DNA from: a bacterium
GTDB taxonomy: Bacteria > Armatimonadota > Fimbriimonadia > Fimbriimonadales > Fimbriimonadaceae
NCBI GenBank assembly: GCA_027485645.1
Contig: JAIXQR010000007.1
Span: 186,001 to 250,000, forward strand
Direction: 5' to 3'
DNA: 64,000 bases
In this document: in pieces, positions 56,426-64,000 of the stretch
Layout of the letters: each line of letters begins with the position of its first letter
Position numbering within the stretch: position 1 is the stretch's first letter
The notes under the pieces: model-generated
What the model saw: only the letters and a program-made list of their open reading frames with translations
What the model was told of the DNA's origin: nothing
The model's database searches: none
Translations under genes and position numbers: made by a program

Positions 56426-56918
56426 TCGAAACGATCTTAAACTTCTTTCGACCTTCCGGAGCGTCGAAGTAGACCTCCGTGTTTGGCTCGATGCCGTAAA
56501 TTGCCGTGCCCATTGGCGACTCGTTGCTAATGAGGTCTCGACCCGGGTCGGCCTCAATGCTCGATACCAGTCGAACCTCGAATTGCTCGTGGTACTGCAG
56601 GTCTAGTAGGGTGACGACGGAGCCAATCCCAACGCGATCCGTCGGAATGCTCGCCTCGTCCAAAATTTGTGCGTTGCCGAAGAGGGTTTTGAGCTCGGCG
56701 ATGCGGGTTTCTACCATCGCTTGCTCAAGCTTCACTTCGTCAAGTTCGCTGTTGTCTTCGCTAAATTCGCCGTGCTGTTGACTCTCGCGAATTCGCTCGG
56801 CGATTTCGCCACGCTTAACCGTGGTTAGGGTCTCAAGTTCTTTCTGCAGAGCGGTAAAGCCTTCTGCAGTGAGAAGCGTCCCCGTCTGAGGCTCGTGGTG
56901 CAGCTCCATCTCGTTCAT
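56415..56918 (-). CDS. Second GreA/GreB-like elongation factor
   Basis: The 167-residue protein has the Gre layout: an N-terminal coiled coil (LTAEGFTALQKELETLTTVKRGEIAERIRESQQHGEFSEDNSELDEVK), whose tip has Glu and Asp residues in a different order from GreA, and a C-terminal domain (IGSVVTLLDLQYHEQFEVRLVS, NESPMGTAIYGIEPNTEVYF). It may be a GreA paralogue with altered cleavage activity or a Gfh-like factor. The acidic tip argues against loss of activity. Confidence 0.88.
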   Translation of the reverse strand: MNEMELHHEPQTGTLLTAEGFTALQKELETLTTVKRGEIAERIRESQQHGEFSEDNSELDEVKLEQAMVETRIAELKTLFGNAQILDEASIPTDRVGIGSVVTLLDLQYHEQFEVRLVSSIEADPGRDLISNESPMGTAIYGIEPNTEVYFDAPEGRKKFKIVSITR

Positions 56919-57069
56919 CTTTCTTTTTCCAAGCGGGTCATTATGACGCGTTACTCTTCGCGATATACGACGGATTTGAACAATCTGTTTGTTTCATTTT
57001 TCTCTTTTGACCGGGGCGAAAAAATGTGAGTCTAAATGCCCGCCGAGAATGGCGGGTAACGTCAACGGA

Positions 57070-57762
57070 ATGAAGCGGTTGCTGGCATTATTACTATTGG
57101 TTGCCGCTACCGTTGCGTTCGGCCAGGAATCAGCCACATCGATATTCAATTCGGTCCGCACCGACATCATGATCGTGGCCCGCGAACACACCGGTGGCGC
57201 TGACGTTCTTGAGGTCAAGGTCCTGGACCCGAACTACAAAGAGGCAGATTTGCAACGTCAGATCACTCGCCTCGGCGAGCTGTTGCAGTCGCCCCCACGG
57301 GCTTTGCGGATTTACCGCAACAGCTTTGGCGACAAGCCGTCCGACCAGTTTTTGGAAGCCTCGTTTGGGCTGGATGGTCTAGCTGAACCCGGAAAGCTCC
57401 GATTGAACGCCATTGCCCAGGCGTTTGCGAGTGACCAGGTGAAAGGGATTGGAGTCGTCTTTGAGAATCGCGCCGCTGATTCGATGGCCATTTCCGTTTT
57501 TCGATCTGAAAACATTGAAGTGGAAGGGCAGCGACTACCCGGCTCAATCGGGCTCGAATACCGAATCCACCCTCTGACTTCGGACCCCTCGAAGTTTGAT
57601 ATTCCCGACGCAAAGAACTCCCGCGTGGAATCTTCCGTCGCCAAGGTTGAACCTAGAGGCGGTCTCGATCCGTCCATCTACGCGCTTATCGCGGTTGCCG
57701 CTATAGCCTTAGGAGCGTTGGTATACTCGCTCCTTCTTCGCGGAAAATCAAAGTTTCGTTAG
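57070..57762 (+). CDS. Secreted protein with C-terminal membrane anchor, upstream of pilT genes
   Basis: From ATG 57070 the product has 230 residues; ATG 57049 is an alternative. A signal peptide (MKRLLALLLLVAATVAFGQ) is followed by about 170 periplasmic residues with no recognised domain, a Pro/Gly stretch, a membrane helix (SIYALIAVAAIALGALVYSLLL) and a short basic end (RGKSKFR). The topology is therefore a periplasmic domain tethered at its C-terminus. It lies 32 bases before the first pilT gene on the same strand and may belong to the pilus apparatus, but this is only positional. Confidence 0.65.
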   Translation: MKRLLALLLLVAATVAFGQESATSIFNSVRTDIMIVAREHTGGADVLEVKVLDPNYKEADLQRQITRLGELLQSPPRALRIYRNSFGDKPSDQFLEASFGLDGLAEPGKLRLNAIAQAFASDQVKGIGVVFENRAADSMAISVFRSENIEVEGQRLPGSIGLEYRIHPLTSDPSKFDIPDAKNSRVESSVAKVEPRGGLDPSIYALIAVAAIALGALVYSLLLRGKSKFR

Positions 57763-57794
57763 AAATTTGCATTCATACCTAAGGAAAAGTCACC

Positions 57795-58874
57795 ATGCTA
57801 AGTCTAGATTCGATCACCATGCACCAGCTCATTGAAATGGGGCTGAACAAGGATGCGGCAGACGTAATGATCAAAGCCGGCCAAGTGCCGATGATGAAAA
57901 AGTACAACTCGGTCTCTCCGCTTGACCCAGAGTTGCCGGTTTTAGACCAGGCTACGATGCGCCGACTCATCCAGTCGGTCATGAACCAGAAACAATTTGA
58001 CTTCTTTGAAGACAACATGGACCAGGACGTCGGCTTTACCCTCGAAGGGAAGTGCCGAGTTCGATGTAACTGCTACATGCAGCGCGGCACCTATGCCTGC
58101 GTCATGCGAATCGTTCCGCTGAAGATTCGAACCCTGCAAGACCTCGGTCTTCCAGACGTCCTTCGCGAAATCACCAAGCACAAGCTCGGCTTGATCTTGG
58201 TCACCGGACCTACCGGTAGCGGCAAGACGACGACGCTCGGCGCGCTCATCGACATCATCAACCAAGAGCGCGAGTGCCACATCGTTACCGTCGAAGACCC
58301 TCTCGAAATCGTCCACCCGGACAAGAAGGGCTACGTTAGTCAGCGCGAAATTCACATCGACACCAAGGACTTCCAACCGGCGCTTCGTGCCGTTCTCCGA
58401 GAAGCTCCGGACGTCATCTTGATCGGTGAAATGCGAGACCAGACCACGATGAACGTTGCCTTGCAGGCTGGTGAAACGGGTCACCTTGTTTTCTCCACCG
58501 TTCACACCGCATCGGCGTATGAAACCATGGACCGTGTTATCAACATGTTCCCGCCGCACGAACGCGAATACATGTGTAAGCGAATGGCCGGATCGCTCCG
58601 CGCAATCGTTTCGCAGAAACTTGTCCCGCGCGCCGATGGCGAAGGCCGAGTCGCCGCGCTCGAAATTCTGATCTGCACCCCAACCGCAAGCAAGAAGATC
58701 GAGGACGGAGAATTTGCCGACCTGTACCAGCTCATGAACGAGGGCGAGTACTGGGGAATGCAAACAATGAACCAATCGCTGCTTCGATATGTCAAAGCAG
58801 GCATCATCACGGAACAAGTCGCGATGGTCAATGCCGGAATTGCTTCGGAATTGAAGATGATGCTTCGCCGCTGA
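57795..58874 (+). CDS. PilT-like type IV pilus ATPase, divergent paralogue 1 (PilU-like?)
   Basis: The 359-residue hexameric AAA-like secretion ATPase has Walker A GPTGSGKTT (138-146), an Asp-box VTVEDPLEIVHPDKKG, Walker B VILIGEMRD and the His-box GETGHLVFSTVHTASA. The N-terminal PAS-like domain is diverged, and the C-terminal AIRNLIRE retraction motif is replaced by PTASKKIEDGE, so this copy may be an accessory, PilU-type motor. It is the first of three PilT-type genes in a row and is separated from the next by 62 bases with a hairpin. Confidence 0.88.
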   Translation: MLSLDSITMHQLIEMGLNKDAADVMIKAGQVPMMKKYNSVSPLDPELPVLDQATMRRLIQSVMNQKQFDFFEDNMDQDVGFTLEGKCRVRCNCYMQRGTYACVMRIVPLKIRTLQDLGLPDVLREITKHKLGLILVTGPTGSGKTTTLGALIDIINQERECHIVTVEDPLEIVHPDKKGYVSQREIHIDTKDFQPALRAVLREAPDVILIGEMRDQTTMNVALQAGETGHLVFSTVHTASAYETMDRVINMFPPHEREYMCKRMAGSLRAIVSQKLVPRADGEGRVAALEILICTPTASKKIEDGEFADLYQLMNEGEYWGMQTMNQSLLRYVKAGIITEQVAMVNAGIASELKMMLRR

Positions 58875-58889
58875 GGCGAAATGTGTGTC

Positions 58890-58917
58890 GGCTGGTTCGG
58901 TTTTCGCCGAATCAGCC
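58890..58917 (+). other. Hairpin between the first and second pilT genes
   Basis: An 11-pair stem with one G-U (58890-58900 with 58907-58917) closes a six-base loop 16 bases after the first pilT stop codon. The tail (TTAGAATG) has no U tract, so partial attenuation or mRNA end protection is more likely than full termination. Confidence 0.5.
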
Positions 58918-58936
58918 TTAGAATGATGTTGCTGAA

Positions 58937-60034
58937 ATGGCGGTAACGCTCGACGAACTGTTAGGCCACCTCGTACGGCTGGATGCAAGCGACCTTCACC
59001 TGAAGGCCGGTCAGCCACCCGTGATGAGGATTCGCGGGGAGCTGGAACGATTTCCATCTCTCAGCCTCAACATGGCTGAGCACAACAAGATCCTCTTCAG
59101 CATCCTGAACGACGAGCGTCAGGAACGCCTCCGCGATTTCAAAGAGGTCGATCTTTCTTACAACGTGCCCGGATTGTCGCGATTCCGCGTCAACATGTTC
59201 TGGCAACGCGGTCATGTCGGCGCCGTCTTTCGAGTCATCCCGCACAAAATCAAGTCGATTGATGAGCTGAAGCTTCCGGAGATCACCAAGAAAATCGCGC
59301 TCATGCCGCGAGGACTCATCTTGGTCACCGGGCCAACCGGTTCTGGAAAGTCAACATCGCTCGCGGCGATGATCAATCACATCAACTTGAACGCCCGAGC
59401 GCACGTCATGACGATCGAGGACCCGATCGAGTACGTGCACGCCGACAAGATTTCGATCATCAATCAGCGCGAGCTGTCCACCGACACTCGCTCGTTCGCC
59501 GACGCCCTGAAGCACGTGATGCGACAAAACCCGGACGTGATTCTGGTCGGTGAAATGCGAGACCTCGAAACGATCCAACTCGCGATTACCGCCGCAGAAA
59601 CCGGGCACTTGGTGATGTCCACCCTGCATACGGTTGATGCAGCCCAGACGATCGACCGCATCGTTGACGTTTTCCCGCCTGAGCAGCAGCCACAAATCCG
59701 TACTCAGCTCAGCGTTACCTTGCAAGCAGTTGTATCTCAGACGCTATTACCGGTAAAAAGTGGTGTGGGGCGAGTTGCGGCGTTTGAAGTCATGACGGCA
59801 ACGCCCGCCATCCGCACGCTCATTCGCGATGGCAAAACTCACCAGCTGTATCTCGACATTCAAACCGGCGGCGCGCTCGGCATGCAGTCTTTGGACAACA
59901 GCTTGCTGAACTTGCTCAAGGAAGGGCAGATTGACTTCGAGCATGCCTTAGCGAAGTCGACCAACATGCAAGAGTTCTCGCGTCGAGCGCAGAACCTAGG
60001 ATTAGCGGAGGTGCCAGCTAGTGCAGTCCGTTGA
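58937..60034 (+). CDS. pilT: Type IV pilus retraction ATPase PilT, paralogue 2
   Basis: The 365-residue protein has the canonical PilT start (LVRLDASDLHLKAGQPPVMRIRGE), Walker A GPTGSGKST (132-140), Asp-box MTIEDPIEYVHADK, Walker B ILVGEMRDLETI, His-box AETGHLVMSTLHTVDA and the C-terminal motif PAIRTLIRDGK, matching AIRNLIRE, which is needed for pilus retraction. It depolymerises pili and so drives twitching or surface motility. It overlaps the third pilT by 14 bases. Confidence 0.94.
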   Translation: MAVTLDELLGHLVRLDASDLHLKAGQPPVMRIRGELERFPSLSLNMAEHNKILFSILNDERQERLRDFKEVDLSYNVPGLSRFRVNMFWQRGHVGAVFRVIPHKIKSIDELKLPEITKKIALMPRGLILVTGPTGSGKSTSLAAMINHINLNARAHVMTIEDPIEYVHADKISIINQRELSTDTRSFADALKHVMRQNPDVILVGEMRDLETIQLAITAAETGHLVMSTLHTVDAAQTIDRIVDVFPPEQQPQIRTQLSVTLQAVVSQTLLPVKSGVGRVAAFEVMTATPAIRTLIRDGKTHQLYLDIQTGGALGMQSLDNSLLNLLKEGQIDFEHALAKSTNMQEFSRRAQNLGLAEVPASAVR

Positions 60035-61205
60035 GCACTTCCTAGAAATGTGCGTGAAGGTCGGTGGTTCCGACGTTCACTTCAAAACCGACACCGGCAA
60101 GGTCTACATCCGCGTGAACGGCGACCTTCGTCCGGTTGAGGCCAACGGTTTCACCGACGCCGAGTTCCGCTCCGAGCTTTACAAAATTTTGCAGACTTCG
60201 CAAATTGCGAAGTTCGAAAACGATCTCGAACTCGACTTCGCGATTGAGGTCCAAGGCGTTTCCCGGTTCCGCGGAAACTGCTACCAACAGCGCGGACACA
60301 TGCAGGCCGCGTTCCGAGTGATCCCTTACGAGATCCTCACCATGGATGACCTCAAGCTGCCGCCAGCTTGTTTGGATTTCGTAACCCGCCCTCGAGGCCT
60401 GGTTTTGGTAACCGGACCGGCCGGATCTGGAAAGTCGACGTCGCTTGCTGCAATGTTGGACCACATCAATCGAAACCAAAAGGTCCACATCATGACCGTC
60501 GAGGACCCGGTTGAGTTTGTCCACGACGACAAAATGGCCCTCATCAACCAGCGCGAACTTGAGGTGGACACGCTCACCTTTGCGAACGCGCTGAAGTACG
60601 TTCTGCGCCAAGACCCAGACGTCATCCTCGTCGGCGAAATGCGCGACCTGGAGACCATCCACCTTGCCATTACGGCCGCTGAAACCGGGCACCTCGTCTT
60701 TGCGACCTTGCACACCGTTGACGCCGTCCAGACGGTCGACCGCATCGTTGACGTTTTCCCGATGCACCAACAGCAGCAAATTCGAATGCAGCTTTCGGTG
60801 AACCTGATCGGTGTCCTATCTCAAACTTTGGTCAAGCGCAAAGATGGCCGCGGACGTGCCGCGGCGCACGAAGTGCTGGTGGCTACTTCCGCCGTTCGAA
60901 ACCTCATTCGCGAAAACAAGAGCTATCAAATCAACTCGCTCATCCAAACCGGAGCGCGAATGAAAATGACCACGTTGGATCAGTCGCTCGTGACCTTGGT
61001 CGAGAAAGGGCTGGTCACGATGGAAGATGCGCGAGCTAGGGCCAAGGATCCAGGGGAATTCGATCGGCTTCTGGCCCTCGGAGAAGACAGCTTTGCCGCC
61101 CCGGCGATGAACAATGTGGCCACGCGGCCAACAAATGTCAATCAAGCACCTATCGCTGGCGGTGTGCGCGGCCAGCCAAACCGGCCCGCTTTTCGACGAG
61201 AATAA
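60021..61205 (+). CDS. pilT: Type IV pilus retraction ATPase PilT, paralogue 3
   Basis: The 394-residue protein starts at GTG 60021, inside the end of the previous pilT. GSDVHFKTDTGKVYIRVNGDLRP is the N-terminal motif, Walker A is GPAGSGKST (132-140), Asp-box MTVEDPVEFVHDDK, Walker B ILVGEMRDLETI, His-box AETGHLVFATLHTVDA and the retraction motif AVRNLIRENK. About 35 extra residues at the C-terminus are Asn/Pro/Arg-rich and look disordered. It is close to paralogue 2, suggesting a fairly recent duplication. Its stop is three bases from the convergent metX stop. Confidence 0.93.
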   Translation: MQSVEHFLEMCVKVGGSDVHFKTDTGKVYIRVNGDLRPVEANGFTDAEFRSELYKILQTSQIAKFENDLELDFAIEVQGVSRFRGNCYQQRGHMQAAFRVIPYEILTMDDLKLPPACLDFVTRPRGLVLVTGPAGSGKSTSLAAMLDHINRNQKVHIMTVEDPVEFVHDDKMALINQRELEVDTLTFANALKYVLRQDPDVILVGEMRDLETIHLAITAAETGHLVFATLHTVDAVQTVDRIVDVFPMHQQQQIRMQLSVNLIGVLSQTLVKRKDGRGRAAAHEVLVATSAVRNLIRENKSYQINSLIQTGARMKMTTLDQSLVTLVEKGLVTMEDARARAKDPGEFDRLLALGEDSFAAPAMNNVATRPTNVNQAPIAGGVRGQPNRPAFRRE

Positions 61206-61208
61206 GCG

Positions 61209-62282
61209 CTAGCCCAGGAAAGCGCGTACTCGGGCACCTTGCACGTCCCCGTCCAGCAGAAACGCGTCGTGGCCGAATGGAAGGTCAATCAAGACGTGTT
61301 CGCTCTTCAGTCCGGCCGCTATGGCCATTTGGTGCAGCGTTTCGCTCTGGTGCGGAGGATACAGCCAGTCGGAAGTGAAGCTTGCGAAAAGGAACTCTGC
61401 CTTGGCCGCCCGAAGGTCCTTCAGCTCGAAGTAGTCCAGGGCCCGGGTTAGCACCAAAAGTGAGTTCGCGTCAAAACGGCCCGTGAACTTGTCGCCCTGA
61501 TAGTTGAGATAGCTCTCAACTTCGAACTCAACGCCAAAGTGGTAGCTGAACGCATCCTTGCCTTGGAGACGACGCGCAAATTTCTGCCCAAATGCGTCTT
61601 CGCTCAAAAACGTGATGTGACCCAACATGCGCGCTACGGAGAGTCCGTCCTTCGGCGGGTCGTTCAGCGGATAGTCGCCGCCGCGCCATTTTGGATCGCG
61701 CATGATCGCTTGACGCCCGACTTCGTTGAAGCCTATCTGCATCGCCGAATGTGCGGCACCGCTCGCGGTAACGAAGCACTTTTGGATTCGTTCCGGATGC
61801 CGCACCGACCAAGCCAGCGCCTGCATCCCGCCCATGCTCCCGCCAGCGACGGCTAACAGTCTGTTGATCCCCAGATGATCCACCAGCCGTGCCTGCGCAT
61901 CGACCATATCGTTGATGCTGATGATAGGGAAGCGGCTACCGAACGGAAGTCCATCTTCGGCCAGCGAACTCGGACCCGTGGATCCCTGACATCCGCCCAG
62001 AACGTTTGAGCAAATGACAAAGTACGTGTCCGTATCAATCGCCTTACCGGGGCCAATCAGCCGAGACCACCATCCAATCGCGTGCGCGTCGCCGCTCAGG
62101 GCATGGCAAACGAGAATGGCATTATCCCTGGCGTCATTCGGCTGACCCCAAGTTTCGTAGGCGATCTGGATCGAAGTAAATTCGTACCCGCGCTCGGTCG
62201 TAAATGGGCCCAAGTCGGCGATTTGACGTTCGTCGGTTACGGCTGCCGTCCGTTCGTTCTCTTGAAATAGAGCCGAATCCAC
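61209..62282 (-). CDS. metX: Homoserine O-acetyltransferase (MetX family)
   Basis: The 357-residue alpha/beta-hydrolase acylates homoserine at the entry to methionine synthesis. The start is GTG 62282. Signatures are IAYETWGQPN (40-49), LVCHALSGDAH, GGCQGSTGPSS, the nucleophile Ser149 in VAGGSMGGMQALAW, and the C-terminal catalytic Asp (TSDWLYPP) and His (FGHDAFLLD). Some MetX enzymes use succinyl-CoA instead; that cannot be decided here. metY is absent from the window. It follows two TPR membrane protein genes, 24 bases apart. Confidence 0.93.
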   Translation of the reverse strand: MDSALFQENERTAAVTDERQIADLGPFTTERGYEFTSIQIAYETWGQPNDARDNAILVCHALSGDAHAIGWWSRLIGPGKAIDTDTYFVICSNVLGGCQGSTGPSSLAEDGLPFGSRFPIISINDMVDAQARLVDHLGINRLLAVAGGSMGGMQALAWSVRHPERIQKCFVTASGAAHSAMQIGFNEVGRQAIMRDPKWRGGDYPLNDPPKDGLSVARMLGHITFLSEDAFGQKFARRLQGKDAFSYHFGVEFEVESYLNYQGDKFTGRFDANSLLVLTRALDYFELKDLRAAKAEFLFASFTSDWLYPPHQSETLHQMAIAAGLKSEHVLIDLPFGHDAFLLDGDVQGARVRAFLG

Positions 62283-62306
62283 TCGGAGAAGGTACCACCG
62301 CGCACG

Positions 62307-63173
62307 CTATTCGAACGGAAGGTTCGCCGGAGGCTCCGGGCGCTTGTAGTTCCGGTGTGATGGTGCTTTGGCGAGCGCGGCGCACTGAAGGATGCTCGTC
62401 AAGTGGATTCCCGCCGCCACAAAGATCGGAACAAGCACCCCGAGATTGTCCGGCCGTTTGACGTTCGTCGGTAATCCGGCCATGCCCAAAAGGCCCTTCA
62501 AATCGTGTTGCTGCAAGAACAGCCAGAAGATCATGATGATCCAGCCGCCGAAGAAGATTCCCCCTGCGACGCTTCGACCAAGAACAAACTGACCTGCGCC
62601 TGGAATAAAGAAGGACAAAAGTGTCGCGGATCGAGCGCTCGCGAGCGACTCGGAAGAGGTTGGCAACAGCGGGTCGCGCAGCGCGTTCCGGAGCTGATCG
62701 TCGATTGAGCCACCGGTTGCCGACATGAGCACAACCTCGGCGTACTTCCGTTCTAAGCTGGCGTTTTTGGGGTCGAGCTTGACCGCCTTTTCAAGGGCAG
62801 ATTTTGCATCGCGCCATCGCTTTCGCTCAATCATGCCGTCGGCAATGGCTTCGAGTACCAGGGCAGAGCCCGGCGCCACGGCAGCGGCTTCATTGAGCAA
62901 CTCGGCCGATTTCTGCTTGTTCCCCCGGATTTTCTCAACGTTCGCGAGACGAATCAGGTTCTCGGCCTGTTGAAGCTTCTCGGGAGTTGGTGGTTCAACA
63001 ACCTCTTCCACCTGCACCTCGACGGGCTTTTCCACCGGCAACGAATCTCGTAGCTGTTTCAGCTTTAGCTCAAGCGCGCCGCTGATATCAGGATCATCAC
63101 TGGCGAGCAACTTGGACTCGACGCGCTTGATCTCGGCGCGAATCTCCGTCACATCGATGTTCTCGTTGCTCAT
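62307..63173 (-). CDS. TPR-containing membrane protein
   Basis: The 288-residue protein begins with a charged helical segment (TEIRAEIKRVESKLLASDD), followed by two or three TPR-like helix pairs (EKLQQAENLIRLANVEKIRGNKQKSAELL, WRDAKSALEKAVKLDPKNASLERKYAEV). The last third has two or three membrane helices with SFFIPGAGQFVLGRSVAGGIFFGGWII, a PGxGQ pattern like DUF5683/TM2-type proteins. Function is unknown. It starts two bases after the upstream gene's stop and probably works with it. Confidence 0.7.
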   Translation of the reverse strand: MSNENIDVTEIRAEIKRVESKLLASDDPDISGALELKLKQLRDSLPVEKPVEVQVEEVVEPPTPEKLQQAENLIRLANVEKIRGNKQKSAELLNEAAAVAPGSALVLEAIADGMIERKRWRDAKSALEKAVKLDPKNASLERKYAEVVLMSATGGSIDDQLRNALRDPLLPTSSESLASARSATLLSFFIPGAGQFVLGRSVAGGIFFGGWIIMIFWLFLQQHDLKGLLGMAGLPTNVKRPDNLGVLVPIFVAAGIHLTSILQCAALAKAPSHRNYKRPEPPANLPFE

Positions 63174-63175
63174 CG

Positions 63176-63937
63176 CTAGTTAGACGTTTTCGGCGGTGTA
63201 TTTTGACTACCCGGCTTTGCCGCGCCCGGTTTCGCGCCTTCGGGATGCGTGGCTCGGTATTCGGCATCAATCAAGGTTGCAATTTGTAAGGATCGTTTAT
63301 GGTTCGGATCGAGCTTGAGGGCATAGGCGATGTCGTTCATCGCCGGCTGCATGTTGCCTAGTTGCAAGCTACAGCTCGCCCGCGCCGAAAGGTAGTTGGG
63401 CGAGTTGTTGACTTGCTGAGCCGCGTAGTCGGCATCGTCGAACGCCGTCTTGAAGTCGCCGACGCTCTGGTAAATCAGACTGCGAACGTAGCGAGCTTCG
63501 GCAAGCGTGAGCCGCGTAGCTTCTTTGACGGCGCTGTTGCCGTTCGCGGTGGATTGCCGCAGAATCTCTTCGCCGCTCAGGATGGCTTGATTGAGGCTAG
63601 CCTCGGCCAGATCCGTGTTAGCAAGAGCGAAATAGCAACGCCCGGCCTGGAATGCTGGTTCGACCGCCGTTGGCCGGTACAGCATCATCGTTTCGTACAA
63701 CTTCGTCGCCTTGTCCAGATTCACTTTCTCGGCTTCGGTGAGGTCTTCCGAACGATCAAACTTTTCAAGCGGCGTCCGACAGAGCTCAAGCGCCTCATCA
63801 CTGCGCAGTTCGTATTCGCCGTTGCTCGTGACCATCTGCACTCCATTTGGCGCGGCGGGCGGCCGGTTGGAGAGGAAGACGATCAGCGCAAGACCGCAAA
63901 AAACGAGGATCGGAACTGCCCAGTTTGGAATCTTCAT
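63176..63937 (-). CDS. Membrane-anchored TPR protein
   Basis: The 253-residue protein has one N-terminal membrane helix (NWAVPILVFCGLALIVFLSN, residues 4-23), so the bulk faces the periplasm. TPR-like repeats follow: VNLDKATKLYETMMLYRPTAVEPAFQAGRCYFALANTDLAEASLNQAI and LSARASCSLQLGNMQPAMNDIAYALKLDP. The end is Lys/Pro/Gly/Asn-rich and low complexity. It starts just after leuS (two bases from its stop codon) and is likely expressed with it. Function is unknown. Confidence 0.72.
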   Translation of the reverse strand: MKIPNWAVPILVFCGLALIVFLSNRPPAAPNGVQMVTSNGEYELRSDEALELCRTPLEKFDRSEDLTEAEKVNLDKATKLYETMMLYRPTAVEPAFQAGRCYFALANTDLAEASLNQAILSGEEILRQSTANGNSAVKEATRLTLAEARYVRSLIYQSVGDFKTAFDDADYAAQQVNNSPNYLSARASCSLQLGNMQPAMNDIAYALKLDPNHKRSLQIATLIDAEYRATHPEGAKPGAAKPGSQNTPPKTSN

Positions 63938-63939
63938 GC

Positions 63940-64000
63940 TTAGTTCGCTACGATGTTGACAAGCTTGCCGGGGACGACAATGATCTTTCGCACCGTGTTC
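63940..64000 (-). CDS. leuS: Leucyl-tRNA synthetase, last 19 codons (5' part outside window)
   Basis: Only the 3' end is visible. The minus-strand frame ending at TAA 63940-63942 reads NTVRKIIVVPGKLVNIVAN, which matches the conserved C-terminal end of bacterial LeuRS (TVRKVIxVPGKLVNIVxK), a domain that contacts tRNA-Leu. The gene continues beyond base 64000. It is the first visible gene of the operon running through two TPR proteins to metX. Confidence 0.85.
   Translation of the reverse strand, partial: NTVRKIIVVPGKLVNIVAN

Noticed and set aside
62283..62306. Possible SAM riboswitch before metX
   Set aside because: Only 24 bases separate metX from the upstream gene, too short for any SAM aptamer.
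1..64000. CRISPR arrays, insertion sequences, integrase/attachment sites, phage genes
   Set aside because: No regularly spaced repeats, transposase, integrase or phage structural genes were recognised in any frame.

Overview
The window is chromosomal DNA from a compact, moderately GC-rich Gram-negative-type bacterium, most likely an Armatimonadota member of the Fimbriimonas type. Three things point there. Two prepilin-like proteins share the N-terminal block [20 protein letters not shown] followed by [14 protein letters not shown] and carry C-terminal DG/ADGH-type motifs. kdsB and a Wzm/Wzt exporter imply an LPS-bearing outer membrane. Canonical operons (rpsB-tsf-pyrH-frr-uppS, secE-nusG-rplK, sucCD) are broken up. 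The taxonomic call is inference. No rRNA, tRNA, IS element, prophage or CRISPR array was recognised, and no gene-free stretch exceeds about 220 bp.

Layout. 1-9.5 kb: the tail of a secreted SBBP/Ig-repeat protein, a CrtI-family oxidoreductase, gpmA, DinB, an EEP-family hydrolase, a prepilin with a small membrane partner, a pseudouridine synthase and an acyl-CoA dehydrogenase. 9.6-18.2 kb: a BNR-propeller secreted protein, rsmG, then a BmpA-type nucleoside ABC transporter operon ending in a tandem-domain 6-pyruvoyl-tetrahydropterin-synthase-like (PTPS-like) protein. 18.2-23.7 kb: sucC, an SMP-30-like protein, an NAD-type isocitrate dehydrogenase, an SRPBCC protein, and a textbook TPP riboswitch placed in front of a prepilin gene. 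23.7-31.8 kb (minus strand): HAD phosphatase, a 1119-residue disordered plus GH-like protein, era, a ZipA-C-like protein, pyrH, frr, uppS. 31.9-42.8 kb: RidA, a quinate-dehydrogenase-family protein, an acyl-ACP-reductase-like protein, a HEAT/LemA/lipoprotein operon, then purL, a TPR protein, nadK, an orphan Opp/Dpp ATPase and phoU. 42.8-50.6 kb: a Wzm/Wzt exporter, a glycosyltransferase, greA, a lipoprotein, a structured small RNA with a 13-codon ORF, kdsB, rel and dtd. 50.7-56.9 kb: a sigma factor, a membrane anti-sigma candidate and a pseudo-HtrA/PDZ protein, then recJ, nusG, secE, a PadR regulator and a second GreA-like factor. 57-64 kb: a secreted membrane-anchored protein, three consecutive PilT-type ATPases, metX, two TPR membrane proteins and the last codons of leuS.

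Functional themes are envelope biogenesis (uppS, kdsB, Wzm/Wzt, GT2), type IV pilus retraction (three PilT paralogues, two prepilins), central metabolism (gpmA, idh, sucC) and information processing. The observations most worth a second look are the TPP riboswitch that leads into a prepilin rather than a thiamine gene, the structured RNA at 46.97-47.13 kb, the second nucleoside permease that appears to start at AUC, and the tandem PTPS-like protein with a degenerate N-terminal half. Gene density is very high, and four of nine convergent gene pairs interlock their stop codons by exactly four bases.
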